A DNA stretch of 34,210 nucleotides from NCBI GenBank assembly GCA_016936255.1, contig JAFGYE010000025.1:1-34210 (forward strand). Reading direction: 5' to 3'. The notes under the pieces were generated by a model that made no database searches, was not told the DNA's origin, and saw only the letters and a program-made list of their open reading frames with translations. Positions within the stretch are counted from its first letter, which is position 1, and the number at the start of each line of letters is the position of its first letter. Made by a program: the position numbers and the translations under genes. Positions 16,808-24,967 of the stretch are shown here, piece by piece. The stretch comes from Marinifilaceae bacterium (GTDB taxonomy: Bacteria > Bacteroidota > Bacteroidia > Bacteroidales > Marinifilaceae).

Positions 16808-17512
16808 ATGAGGATATTTTACACCATATTACTGTTATTTTCGATCTCACTTTCTTCTTTCGGACAAAGGGACAACACTTACCTACCTTCGAAAAGAAAT
16901 TTCAGGATTAAGTATGTTTCATATGACTCTAAAGATCGAAGACAATACTCAGAGGTTTGGCAGTTGGTTGGTAAATCAAAATCAGAGGGATTAATTCAGT
17001 ATAATATTGAGTCAGAAATTACTACCCGAAAACAAAGCATCTTTTATCAGTATTTTCGCTTGGTTAGTAATGACTCTATTTTTTTTGTGGGTTCAGAGCG
17101 ATATCTTGATCCTGTAAAGTTGGATTCCTATCAGAAGATGGTCATAAAAATTTCATCGGATAGTGTTGCTATTCCAATTCAACCAACGGTTGGACAAATG
17201 TTGCCGGAATCAAGTTGTGAAGCTAGTATATTAAGAGGAACCGGTTCAGTTTTGATGTCGATGAATGTTCTTCTAATCAATCGAAAGGTAGATGCGATTG
17301 AAAATATAAGAACTCCGGCAGGTAGCTTCAATTGCTTTAAAATTTCGGCAGATAAAATTACTTATGGAGGGATTTCAAAAAACAAGACCAAAGTATTTGA
17401 ATGGTATGCCATTAATGTCGGATTGGTACGAATGGAGGAATATCATCCCAATGGAAAATTAATTTCATATAAGATATTGGAATTTCTTGCCGAAGATTTT
17501 TTCTTGCCCTAA
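16808..17512 (+). CDS. Secreted protein, DUF3108/TapB-like, function unknown
   Basis: A 234-residue protein with an N-terminal signal peptide (MRIFYTILLLFSISLSSFGQ, likely cleaved after residue 19 or 20). The rest is predominantly beta, with a motif order reminiscent of DUF3108/TapB-type periplasmic proteins: a strand with IKYVSYDSKDRRQYSEVWQL, a central MLINRKVDAIENIRTPAGSF-like segment (residues VLLINRKVDAIENIRTPAGS), then FEWYAINVGLVRMEEYHPNG near the end. The link is by general resemblance only and no role is known. It precedes cbiA by about 130 bases on the same strand, with no sign of coupling. Confidence 0.7.
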   Translation: MRIFYTILLLFSISLSSFGQRDNTYLPSKRNFRIKYVSYDSKDRRQYSEVWQLVGKSKSEGLIQYNIESEITTRKQSIFYQYFRLVSNDSIFFVGSERYLDPVKLDSYQKMVIKISSDSVAIPIQPTVGQMLPESSCEASILRGTGSVLMSMNVLLINRKVDAIENIRTPAGSFNCFKISADKITYGGISKNKTKVFEWYAINVGLVRMEEYHPNGKLISYKILEFLAEDFFLP

Positions 17513-17644
17513 GATATTATATTTCAGACTTTATAGATTTTTCAGACTATAAGTAATCAGCTATAAGTTGAAATGAATTCCAAAACTTGCTTTAATGCTA
17601 AGAATATTCATTTATTTTTGGTTTTTCATTTTTTAAAGTTTGAT

Positions 17645-18943
17645 ATGAATAAGAAACCTCAGTTTTTAATTGCTGCACCTTCCAGCGGATCAGGAAAAAC
17701 GACTATTACTCAAGGATTATTACGCTATTTGAAGAACAAAGGACTTCGAATTCAGCCGTTTAAATGCGGACCGGATTATCTTGACACAAAACATCATTCC
17801 TGGGCTGCTGGCAATGCCTCAATCAATTTAGACACCTTTATGAGCAGTCAGAGTCATGTTAAGAGTATTTATGGTAAATATTCTATTGAAGCTGATGTTT
17901 CTGTAGTTGAAGGCGTAATGGGCTTGTTTGACGGGGCAAAGAAAATGGAAGGAAGTTCTGCACAAATTGCTGAATTGTTAGATATTCCAATTATTCTTGT
18001 GGTTAATGCAAAGGCAACGGCTTATTCGGTTGCGCCCTTACTATTTGGATTTAAAAACTTTTATCCATGTATTAAAATTGCCGGGGTAATCTTTAATTTT
18101 GTAGGCAGCGAATCACATTATCAGTTTTTAAAAGATGCATGTGAAGATGTTGGAGTGACTCCTCTTGGTTACGTTCCTAAAAATGAAAAGCTTCATTTGC
18201 CTTCCAGACACCTTGGTTTGCAGATTTCTGATTCGTCGCAATACAACTCTACTATTGAAGATATTGCGAAACACATCTCTAAAACAGTTGATATTGAGAA
18301 ACTATTGGAAGTAACTACAATTCCATTTCATGAACCGAAAATTGATGAAACTATTCAACGAGGAAATCTTAAAATTTCAGTTGCCCGAGATGAAGCATTT
18401 AATTTTACGTATCATGAAAATTTAACAGCCTTGGAAAATTTAGGTGAAGTCACTTTCTTTTCACCCCTAAGGGATCATCATTTGCCACCTACAGACTTAC
18501 TATATTTTGCAGGCGGTTATCCTGAACTTTACCTCGAAGAATTGAGCTCAAATGAATCTATGAGAAATACCATCAAAGAATTCTGTTTAAAAGGTGGTCG
18601 TGTTTTAGCAGAATGTGGTGGTATGATGTATTTAAGTGCAAGTATTATCGATTCAGATTCTAATGAATTTCCAATGGTTGGATATTTTGATCAAAAAACC
18701 AGCATGGAGAATATGAAATTGAAATTGGGATATCGAAAGATTCATATAAATAAGAATGTCTTTTTCGGACATGAATTTCATTATTCTCATATTATCAATC
18801 CATCAATTAAATATTCTATTGGCGAAATCTATTCGGCTAGGGATCAGAAGTTAGATACATTTTTGTTTAGAAAAAACAACACAATTGCCTCTTACATTCA
18901 TTTTTACTGGGGCGAAAAAAACATTATGAATTTGTTATTTTAG
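17645..18943 (+). CDS. cbiA: Cobyrinate a,c-diamide synthase
   Basis: A 432-residue ATP- and glutamine-dependent amidase for side chains a and c of the corrin ring. The N-terminal P-loop domain has APSSGSGKTT at 11-20, then KCGPDYLDTKHH and VVEGVMGLFDG, all CbiA signatures. The C-terminal class I glutaminase domain has the nucleophile Cys324 in LAECGGMMYL and the partner His in FHYSHI. The frame is open to 17573, but the ATG at 17645 directly precedes the conserved start and was chosen. No other corrin genes are nearby, so it is an orphan here. Its 3' end overlaps the convergent fructosamine kinase-like gene by 4 bases. Confidence 0.9.
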   Translation: MNKKPQFLIAAPSSGSGKTTITQGLLRYLKNKGLRIQPFKCGPDYLDTKHHSWAAGNASINLDTFMSSQSHVKSIYGKYSIEADVSVVEGVMGLFDGAKKMEGSSAQIAELLDIPIILVVNAKATAYSVAPLLFGFKNFYPCIKIAGVIFNFVGSESHYQFLKDACEDVGVTPLGYVPKNEKLHLPSRHLGLQISDSSQYNSTIEDIAKHISKTVDIEKLLEVTTIPFHEPKIDETIQRGNLKISVARDEAFNFTYHENLTALENLGEVTFFSPLRDHHLPPTDLLYFAGGYPELYLEELSSNESMRNTIKEFCLKGGRVLAECGGMMYLSASIIDSDSNEFPMVGYFDQKTSMENMKLKLGYRKIHINKNVFFGHEFHYSHIINPSIKYSIGEIYSARDQKLDTFLFRKNNTIASYIHFYWGEKNIMNLLF

Positions 18944-19809
18944 TGAAGATATGACCACACAAGCCGAACCGCCTGTCCATAGTAGCTGTTTCCAAATAAA
19001 TTCAGATGATTAAGGACATGGTACAAAAAATAGATATTCTCTCTATAATCATATCCTTGTGGAAGAGGCTTCTTTTTTTGATATGAACTGTAAAAATCAT
19101 TACTGAAGCCTCCAAATAGCTTTGTCATGGCTAAATCTGCTTCTCGGTGACCGTAATATACTGCAGGATCAATTAAGCAAGGATTCAAATCTTTATCGCA
19201 GATAAAATTACCATTCCATAAATCTCCATGCAATAAAGTTGGTTTTTCTTCACTTCCTTCTAAAATTTCTTCAATTCGTCCTTCTAAAACCAAAAAACCA
19301 TTTTTTAATTCAGTACCAACCAATCCGTTTTTTTCGGCCAACTTGTATTGATATAATAAGCGTTTGTTATAATAAAAATCGCACCAGTTATCGTTTTCAG
19401 TATTTTCAGCTATATTTAACTGAGGTGTCGCCCCTATGTAGTTGTCTTCTTTAAATCCGAATTTACCTGCGCATATTTTATGCAAATTTGCCATTTGTGT
19501 ACCAAAACGACTAAAAAAATCTTTGTCCTTTCTCCCCTCCTCAATGAATTCAAGCAATAAAACTTCTGAATCAACCAATAAAACTTCTGGAACTCTTATG
19601 CAGGCAGTTTTACGAATTTCCTTTAAGCCATTTGCTTCCTTAAAAAACATATCATCAGAATAAGGTTCTGTTTTTAAAAAGGCGTAACGACCATTCTCAA
19701 ACCGAATTTGATTTGTTGTGGCAATACTCCCATCAGAAATAGATTTAAAACCGGTAATTTTCTGACCAACTAAATCTTCAATTCTAGAAAAAACTCCCTC
19801 AATTCTCAT
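18940..19809 (-). CDS. Fructosamine kinase family protein
   Basis: A 289-residue protein of the fructosamine-3-kinase/aminoglycoside phosphotransferase fold. The catalytic loop is HGDLWNGNF (His194-Gly195-Asp196) and the metal-binding aspartate is in LIDPAVYYGHREADLAM. Lys46 in RYAFLKTEP is the likely ATP-site lysine. Bacterial members phosphorylate sugar-amine adducts such as ribulosamines and may repair glycated proteins. Its ATG overlaps the stop of the phosphatase gene (ATGA), the same neighbour pairing often seen with low-molecular-weight phosphatases, which could act on the phosphorylated adduct; that functional link is inference. Confidence 0.88.
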   Translation of the reverse strand: MRIEGVFSRIEDLVGQKITGFKSISDGSIATTNQIRFENGRYAFLKTEPYSDDMFFKEANGLKEIRKTACIRVPEVLLVDSEVLLLEFIEEGRKDKDFFSRFGTQMANLHKICAGKFGFKEDNYIGATPQLNIAENTENDNWCDFYYNKRLLYQYKLAEKNGLVGTELKNGFLVLEGRIEEILEGSEEKPTLLHGDLWNGNFICDKDLNPCLIDPAVYYGHREADLAMTKLFGGFSNDFYSSYQKKKPLPQGYDYRENIYFLYHVLNHLNLFGNSYYGQAVRLVWSYLH

Positions 19810-20276
19810 GTTAAACCATTAAGTAAACCTTCGCAGGCATCTTCAAGAATATCAAGTACTAATTCAAATCCGTCATCACCACCATAATATGGATCAGGAA
19901 CAGAGTTGTAATTTGAAAAACGGGAACAATAAGTTGTAATTAATTTAATCTTTTTTAAATCCGCTTTATTTCTTGCTAAAACCTTAAGATCATTTACATT
20001 TTGCTGATCCATTCCAAAAATAAAATCAAACTTATCAAAATCGTTTTGCGCATTAAACTGTCTGGCAATACTTGTTAAATTATAATTCCTTCGTAAAGCG
20101 TGTCGCCGCATTCTTTCATCAGCTCTATCGCCAGTGTGCCAACCGCCTGTTCCTGCCGAATCACATTCAAATTCATCATTAAGCTGATTTTCTTTTATAT
20201 ATGCATTCATTACAGCTTCTGCACTTGGAGATCGACAAATGTTTCCCAAACAAACAAAAAGTAATCGCTTTCTCAT
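19806..20276 (-). CDS. Low-molecular-weight protein-tyrosine phosphatase
   Basis: A 156-residue phosphatase with the P-loop CLGNICRS, nucleophile Cys9 and Arg15, and the general-acid motif DPYYGG with Asp128. These positions match the LMW-PTP family exactly and the length is normal. Members dephosphorylate tyrosine or small phosphorylated adducts. It is the first gene of a two-gene unit with the fructosamine kinase-like gene, coupled by a 4-base overlap. No clear promoter match was found upstream. Confidence 0.93.
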   Translation of the reverse strand: MRKRLLFVCLGNICRSPSAEAVMNAYIKENQLNDEFECDSAGTGGWHTGDRADERMRRHALRRNYNLTSIARQFNAQNDFDKFDFIFGMDQQNVNDLKVLARNKADLKKIKLITTYCSRFSNYNSVPDPYYGGDDGFELVLDILEDACEGLLNGLT

Positions 20277-20675
20277 TCAAATCATTTAAAGTTTATTCAG
20301 CAAAGTATAAATATGAATTCTAAAATGAAAATTTACGAAATTAAATCTTGAAAATCATATATGTACTAAATGACTACTAGTTACCCTATAAATTTTAGTA
20401 TAGGCACATCATGAATAACTAAAAATGGTGAATTTATTGATTTTAAACATCAAATATTTAAAAAAAGAACTATCAGTAGCCTGAAATTTGTCAGATTCGT
20501 AATTTTAATTCCCGCATTTAAGACACTTATAGTATTCTTAATTTGTAATTTGCTGTACAACAGATCTTTGTGTTGGACTGTGCAGAATTGTGCTGTTGTT
20601 TTCATTTTTTTTAATCGATAACATTTTTTTAACAGAAAAATTAAGACCTATAACTCCTTATTAATTTTTTTTTTA
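20277..20675. other. Intergenic region upstream of the cysteine leader
   Basis: About 400 AT-rich bases between the divergent phosphatase gene and the cysteine operon. CAACAG and CTGTTG (about 20558-20598) form a distant inverted repeat followed by a T-rich stretch, too weak to call a terminator. Nothing else could be supported. Confidence 0.35.
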
Positions 20676-20683
20676 TAAGTTTG
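20676..20683 (+). promoter_or_regulatory. Probable -7 element for the cysteine operon
   Basis: TAAGTTTG matches TAnnTTTG exactly and ends 17 bases before the ATG of the Cys-rich ORF. No TTG/TTTG lies at the expected -33 distance, so an activator might be needed. If used, the 5' leader before the small ORF is about 10 bases. Confidence 0.45.
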
Positions 20684-20700
20684 TAGGACAAAACTTCTAA

Positions 20701-20880
20701 ATGAAAACAGATTTAATGTATATAGCTGACAAGAATAAAATCCGAATCCCTTCGGATAAGTTAGTTATGCCCTCTATTGAATCTCAATTTTCAACTTATT
20801 TCCAAAGATTATTTGCGATCAACTATAATAACAATCAAATATGTTGTTGCTGTTGTTACTCAAATTCTTGTTGTTGGTAA
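20701..20880 (+). CDS. Putative cysteine-rich leader peptide of the cysE-cysK operon
   Basis: A 59-codon ORF starting 17 bases after a TAnnTTTG element and ending 102 bases before cysE. The first 47 codons hold no cysteine. The end reads ...NNNQ-I-C-C-C-C-C-Y-S-N-S-C-C-W-stop, so 7 of the last 12 codons are TGT/TGC (20842-20856 and 20869-20874). A run of codons for the pathway's end product just ahead of its biosynthetic genes is the hallmark of ribosome-mediated attenuation, as in trp or his leaders and in the Cys-rich uORFs of mycobacteria. Segments in the Cys-codon run can pair alternatively with AATAACAA at 20901-20908. No T-run terminator follows, so control may be Rho-dependent or translational. 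A functional Cys-rich peptide is the alternative. Function is inferred. Confidence 0.6.
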   Translation: MKTDLMYIADKNKIRIPSDKLVMPSIESQFSTYFQRLFAINYNNNQICCCCCYSNSCCW

Positions 20881-20982
20881 TAAAAAATAAACCACTTCAT
20901 AATAACAAAATATTGCACCAAGGATACTTGTATTCCATAAGTTCCTATACGTGTTTTCATCACTTTCTAAATCAAGAAAACA

Positions 20983-21822
20983 ATGTCCTATTTGTCCAAA
21001 GTTATGGAAGAACTGCAAGCTTCCAGAAAAAATTCAGAATACGATATGCCTGGCAGGGATTTAGCCCATCGGTTTGTAGAAGAAGCAATGAATTCTTTGT
21101 TTCCAATTAATGCCCGTCGATCAAATAGCTGTTATGAACAGGAGTCTTTATTGTACCAACTGGAGTCATTATTAAAATTGTTGCTCCTACCTGTTAAGAA
21201 TGAATTGAGCGCACCATTAGAAAAAGTTACTCATGATTTTATGAAGACTTTACCAAAAGTATATCGTGATTTATTAATGGACGCTGAAGCAATTCAAAAA
21301 TTTGATCCGGCTGCGCGTAGTATAGGTGAAGTAATTATTGCCTATCCTGGTTTTTTTGCAATTATGGTCTATCGCTTAAGCAATGTTCTTTATCTTTTAA
21401 ATGTTCCGTTAATTCCTCGTTTAATGAGTGAATATGCACACACCAAAACAGGAATCGATATTCATCCGGGAGCAACTATAGGAGAATCTTTTTTTATAGA
21501 TCATGGTACTGGTGTTGTTATTGGAGAATCGGCAATTATTAAAAATAATGTGAAGATTTACCAGGGCGTTACTCTTGGTGCATTGCAGGTAAAAAAGAGT
21601 CTTGCTAAGAAAAAAAGGCATCCAACTGTTGAGGACAATGTAATAATCTACTCGAACACAACCATTTTAGGAGGTGATACAGTAATTGGAAGAAACAGTA
21701 TTATTGGAGGTAATGTTTGGTTAACCTCAAGTGTAGAATCAAATAGTATTGTATATCATAAACATGAAACTAAGGTTAGAACAAACCTTGATGAAAGTAA
21801 AATCATAAATTTTCAAATATAA
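20983..21822 (+). CDS. cysE: Serine O-acetyltransferase
   Basis: A 279-residue enzyme that acetylates L-serine with acetyl-CoA, the first step of cysteine synthesis. An N-terminal helical region (about 1-110) is followed by left-handed beta-helix hexapeptide repeats from about residue 155 ([20 protein letters not shown], then [29 protein letters not shown]). The catalytic pair Asp-His appears as DHGTG at 173-174. The length and helical N-terminus match a subset of Bacteroidota SATs. It ends 13 bases before cysK and lies downstream of the Cys-codon ORF. Confidence 0.93.
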   Translation: MSYLSKVMEELQASRKNSEYDMPGRDLAHRFVEEAMNSLFPINARRSNSCYEQESLLYQLESLLKLLLLPVKNELSAPLEKVTHDFMKTLPKVYRDLLMDAEAIQKFDPAARSIGEVIIAYPGFFAIMVYRLSNVLYLLNVPLIPRLMSEYAHTKTGIDIHPGATIGESFFIDHGTGVVIGESAIIKNNVKIYQGVTLGALQVKKSLAKKKRHPTVEDNVIIYSNTTILGGDTVIGRNSIIGGNVWLTSSVESNSIVYHKHETKVRTNLDESKIINFQI

Positions 21823-21835
21823 AAATTGTAGTTGT

Positions 21836-22747
21836 ATGAAAATAAATAACATTTTAGAGGCGATTGGGAATACCCCGGTAGTAAAATTAAATAAAGTATT
21901 TGGTAAGAATTCCAACGTATGGATGAAATTGGAACGATCTAATCCCGGTGGAAGCATAAAGGATAGAATTGCTTTATCAATGGTTGAAGCAGCTGAAAAG
22001 GATGGATCTCTCAAAGAGGGATCTTTAATAATTGAACCTACCTCTGGTAATACTGGTGTTGGATTGGCAATGGTTGCTGCTGTTAAAGGTTATAAAATAA
22101 TATTAGTAATGCCTGAGTCTATGTCGGTTGAAAGACGGAGTTTAATGGCCGCCTATGGAGCTGAATTTGTACTTACGCCAAGAGAACTTGGGATGAAAGG
22201 TGCGATTCAAAAGGCAGAAGAATTACTTGTTAGTAATGAAAATTCATGGATGCCTTCGCAATTTGATAATGAAGCAAATGTTGAGATTCACAGAACTACA
22301 ACTGCTAAAGAAATTATTGCTGATTTTCCTGATGGTCTTGATTATCTTATTACAGGAGTTGGAACCGGTGGCCATATTAGCGGTGTCGCTGAAATATTGA
22401 AAGCGAAATTTCCGAAATTAAAAGTGTTTGCTGTAGAGCCCGAAGCTTCAGCTGTTATTGCAGGAGGTGCACCGGGTCCTCATCCATTACAAGGCATTGG
22501 TGCAGGATTTTTACCGGCAAATTTAAATACTGAAATTTTAGACGGTACTATTTCTGTTGGGAAAGAGGAAGCATTCTTAAAGGTAAACGAATTAGCCAAT
22601 ACAGAAGGTATACTGGCAGGAATTTCGACTGGAGCTTCGCTTGCTGCTGTTGCCAAAAAACTTACTGAAATTGAAAATGGCGCTACTGTACTCACTTTTA
22701 ATTATGATACCGGAGAAAGATACCTTTCAATTGAAGGATTGTTTTAG
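21836..22747 (+). CDS. cysK: Cysteine synthase (O-acetylserine sulfhydrylase)
   Basis: A 303-residue PLP enzyme that replaces the acetate of O-acetylserine with sulfide to make L-cysteine. The PLP lysine is K42 in NPGGSIKDR. The substrate loop TSGNTG is at 69-74 and the phosphate-binding loop [10 protein letters not shown] is present. [15 protein letters not shown] is typical of CysK. It forms the second half of the cysE-cysK unit, and a strong hairpin follows. CysK of this type can also bind the C-terminus of CysE; here CysE ends in NFQI, so the usual C-terminal Ile is present. Confidence 0.95.
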   Translation: MKINNILEAIGNTPVVKLNKVFGKNSNVWMKLERSNPGGSIKDRIALSMVEAAEKDGSLKEGSLIIEPTSGNTGVGLAMVAAVKGYKIILVMPESMSVERRSLMAAYGAEFVLTPRELGMKGAIQKAEELLVSNENSWMPSQFDNEANVEIHRTTTAKEIIADFPDGLDYLITGVGTGGHISGVAEILKAKFPKLKVFAVEPEASAVIAGGAPGPHPLQGIGAGFLPANLNTEILDGTISVGKEEAFLKVNELANTEGILAGISTGASLAAVAKKLTEIENGATVLTFNYDTGERYLSIEGLF

Positions 22748-22767
22748 ACCGAAAGGAGGATATTAAA

Positions 22768-22807
22768 TTAAACGGCACCCTAAATTTTCATTTAGGGTGC
22801 CGTTTAA
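22768..22807. terminator. Strong 17-bp hairpin between convergent genes
   Basis: The arms 22768-22784 and 22791-22807 are perfect complements over 17 bases (core ACGGCACCCTAAA) around a 6-base loop. Neither strand has a clear T-run after the stem. It lies between cysK and the convergent TonB plug gene and probably ends both transcripts or protects their 3' ends. Confidence 0.7.
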
Positions 22808-22839
22808 AACTTCTTGCCGTATTTTTATAATTTAAAAAA

Positions 22840-23520
22840 TTACTTTCCAACCCCTTGTTTTGTTTTAACAACAACAACACCGTTACCTCCTCTTGATCCA
22901 TACATTCCAGATGAGCTTGGTGTCAGTATCTTAATACTATTTATTGTAGCAGTTGCTAAACTGGTAAGAGCATCAAAATCTACAACTATACCGTCAATCT
23001 CAATTATAGCATCGATAGGACCATTTATAGATTGTCTTCCTCTGATAATAACTCCATTATTTTCTATTCTTACACCAGGATATTTATCCATAATAATCTG
23101 AAGTGCATCTGTGTAATGTGAATAATCAGTGTTGTTTTTAAAGTGCAATATAAAAGTGGAAAATTGATCTGAATCCTTTATGTGTCCGGAATCAATGGCT
23201 AGCTGCTGAGATTTTTTAGAATTTTTTATATTAAGGTTAACTTTGCAAAATTTTGAATTCCCCGTTAATCTTTGATTTTTAATTACAAATCCTTTCGCAC
23301 TTACTTTTATTTTTTCATTTAATACTCCTTCAAAACAGAAATTTCCCTCAGAGTCACTTTTCACAATCTGTTTGGAGCTGGAAACCAGAATTTCTGCATT
23401 CATGATAGGAATACTATCAAAAACAAAAACGGTTCCTTTAAATATTTTTTTCTGACCATAGCTTGATGAAAATGTAAATAAAAATAAAATTAACAATCCG
23501 TAAACGTTTAGTCTTTTCAT
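22840..23520 (-). CDS. Stand-alone TonB-dependent receptor plug-domain protein
   Basis: A 226-residue exported protein. Residues 1-22 are a signal peptide ending SSYGQ. Next comes a carboxypeptidase-regulatory-like beta-sandwich (about 23-95, FKGTVFVFDSIPIMNAEILV then DSEGNFCF). The C-terminal part (about 125-220) is a TonB plug domain of the SusC type: DALQIIMDKYPGVRI, then INGPIDAIIEIDGIVVD and a GMYGSRGGNGVVVVKTK end. The outer-membrane beta-barrel that should follow is absent and the gene stops cleanly, so it is not a receptor. The first Met of the open frame is at 23550, but MKRLNVYG at 23520 starts the signal peptide and was chosen. Confidence 0.82.
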   Translation of the reverse strand: MKRLNVYGLLILFLFTFSSSYGQKKIFKGTVFVFDSIPIMNAEILVSSSKQIVKSDSEGNFCFEGVLNEKIKVSAKGFVIKNQRLTGNSKFCKVNLNIKNSKKSQQLAIDSGHIKDSDQFSTFILHFKNNTDYSHYTDALQIIMDKYPGVRIENNGVIIRGRQSINGPIDAIIEIDGIVVDFDALTSLATATINSIKILTPSSSGMYGSRGGNGVVVVKTKQGVGK

Positions 23521-23678
23521 TTTATGATGGATTTGATTCGTAATTGACATTTTAATATAGGCACATGAGTTTTCATAACTTTCACCAAGTTAAGACAAAA
23601 TACATATATTAGCTAATTATTATGAATCAATTACTATTTTGGAAAGCCAAAGGAGAAAATAAAAGTAAAGCTCTTCAA

Positions 23679-24941
23679 TTACTCATCGCGTATTGCTTCT
23701 ATCGGACGAATCTCCATTGCCCTTTTAGCTGGAATTATCCCGGCAAAAATTCCAGCGAGAATTAAAATTCCCAGAGCAATTATTGCCACATTAAAATCTA
23801 CCTCTGGATTTGTAAACATGGAATTGTCGCCACCACTACTTTGAATGGCTTTATTTATGAGTTCCAAAATAATCACACCAAAAACAAGTCCAAACCATCC
23901 GGCGATTGCGGTTAAAACAACCGATTCAGTTAAAATAGAGCTAATAATTACCGATGGAGAAGCTCCTAAAGCCCTTTGAATTCCTATTTCTTTGGTACGC
24001 TTTTTTACAATAAAAAGCATAATATTACTGACTCCAATAATCCCGGCAATAAGGGTTCCTATGCCAACAATCCAAATTAATCCTGCAATACCTCTAAATA
24101 GATTATTGATTTTAATAAATTCCTTTTCTATATTTTCGCTGCCTATTGCACGATCATCATCCGGGTGAACTGAGTGACGCCTTTTTAGTAAAGCCTTAAC
24201 TTTCTCTTCAACATAGGTTGCGGTATATTCACTTTTAGATGTAATGGAATAATGGCCTACTCTATTTCCGTAATTATATGTTTTTTGAAGCGTTGAAAAG
24301 GGTATAAAAATGCATTGATTCTGCCATTCTCCCCATCCTTGATTGTGCATAGATTTAAAAGTGCCAACCACCTGAAAGTAAACACCATTCAATTTAATGT
24401 ATTCGCCTATTGGGTCTTCATCTTTTTCGAATAAAACCTCAATCACCCTTTCTCCAATTATCGCAATTTTTCTGGTTTCATTAATATCAACCTGATTTAA
24501 GAACCGTCCTTTGGTTATGATCACCGGATCAATTAAGTTCACTTCCGGAACATCACCAAGAATGCTAAAAGCACCCGTTTTCAGACCTCTGATAACATTA
24601 TTATCACCATCACCACCACGAGCTTGAATTCGGGGGGCCAATAGTTTTATTTCAGGAACATTATCCAGAATTGCTTTGGTATCCTGATTTGTAAAATGAT
24701 ATCTGCGTCCCTGCTTATATCCTTTATAGGGTTTGCTTGTTGGTTGAGTCCAAATGAAAACGGAATTCGTAGCAAAATCCCCCATCCCATAGTACACACC
24801 ATTTTCAAGTCCTTTCCCGGAACCCAGCATAATAATAAGCATGAAGATTCCCCAAAAAACTCCAAATGCCGTTAAAAAGGTTCTTAATTTATTGCTTTTA
24901 AGAGCCATATATACTTCAGTCCATCTATCCTGGTCAAACAT
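23679..24941 (-). CDS. MacB/FtsX-type ABC transporter permease (second of pair)
   Basis: A 420-residue permease with one N-terminal membrane segment (about 20-45, LTAFGVFWGIFMLIIMLGSG), a large periplasmic MacB_PCD domain (about 50-260) and three C-terminal segments in the FtsX domain (about 285-410). The coupling motif is ERTKEIG-like KRTKEIGIQRALGASP. The end GIIPAKRAMEIRPIEAIRDE is typical. Such proteins carry out mechanotransmission for export of peptides, lipoproteins or small molecules. It lies 26 bases after its paralogue. No ATPase gene is present in the window. Confidence 0.92.
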   Translation of the reverse strand: MFDQDRWTEVYMALKSNKLRTFLTAFGVFWGIFMLIIMLGSGKGLENGVYYGMGDFATNSVFIWTQPTSKPYKGYKQGRRYHFTNQDTKAILDNVPEIKLLAPRIQARGGDGDNNVIRGLKTGAFSILGDVPEVNLIDPVIITKGRFLNQVDINETRKIAIIGERVIEVLFEKDEDPIGEYIKLNGVYFQVVGTFKSMHNQGWGEWQNQCIFIPFSTLQKTYNYGNRVGHYSITSKSEYTATYVEEKVKALLKRRHSVHPDDDRAIGSENIEKEFIKINNLFRGIAGLIWIVGIGTLIAGIIGVSNIMLFIVKKRTKEIGIQRALGASPSVIISSILTESVVLTAIAGWFGLVFGVIILELINKAIQSSGGDNSMFTNPEVDFNVAIIALGILILAGIFAGIIPAKRAMEIRPIEAIRDE

Positions 24942-24967
24942 CCTGTTATAATTTTCAGATTCGTATT

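Noticed and set aside
20558-20620. CAACAG...CTGTTG followed by T-rich sequence as a terminator
   Set aside because: The arms are only six bases with a loop near 30 bases, and no plus-strand gene ends there.
20841-21110. An 89-codon leucine-rich ORF overlapping the Cys ORF and the cysE start
   Set aside because: It is the shifted frame of the TGT/TGC run and of cysE, with a composition that only reflects the TTG repeats. The Cys frame has a better start and end.
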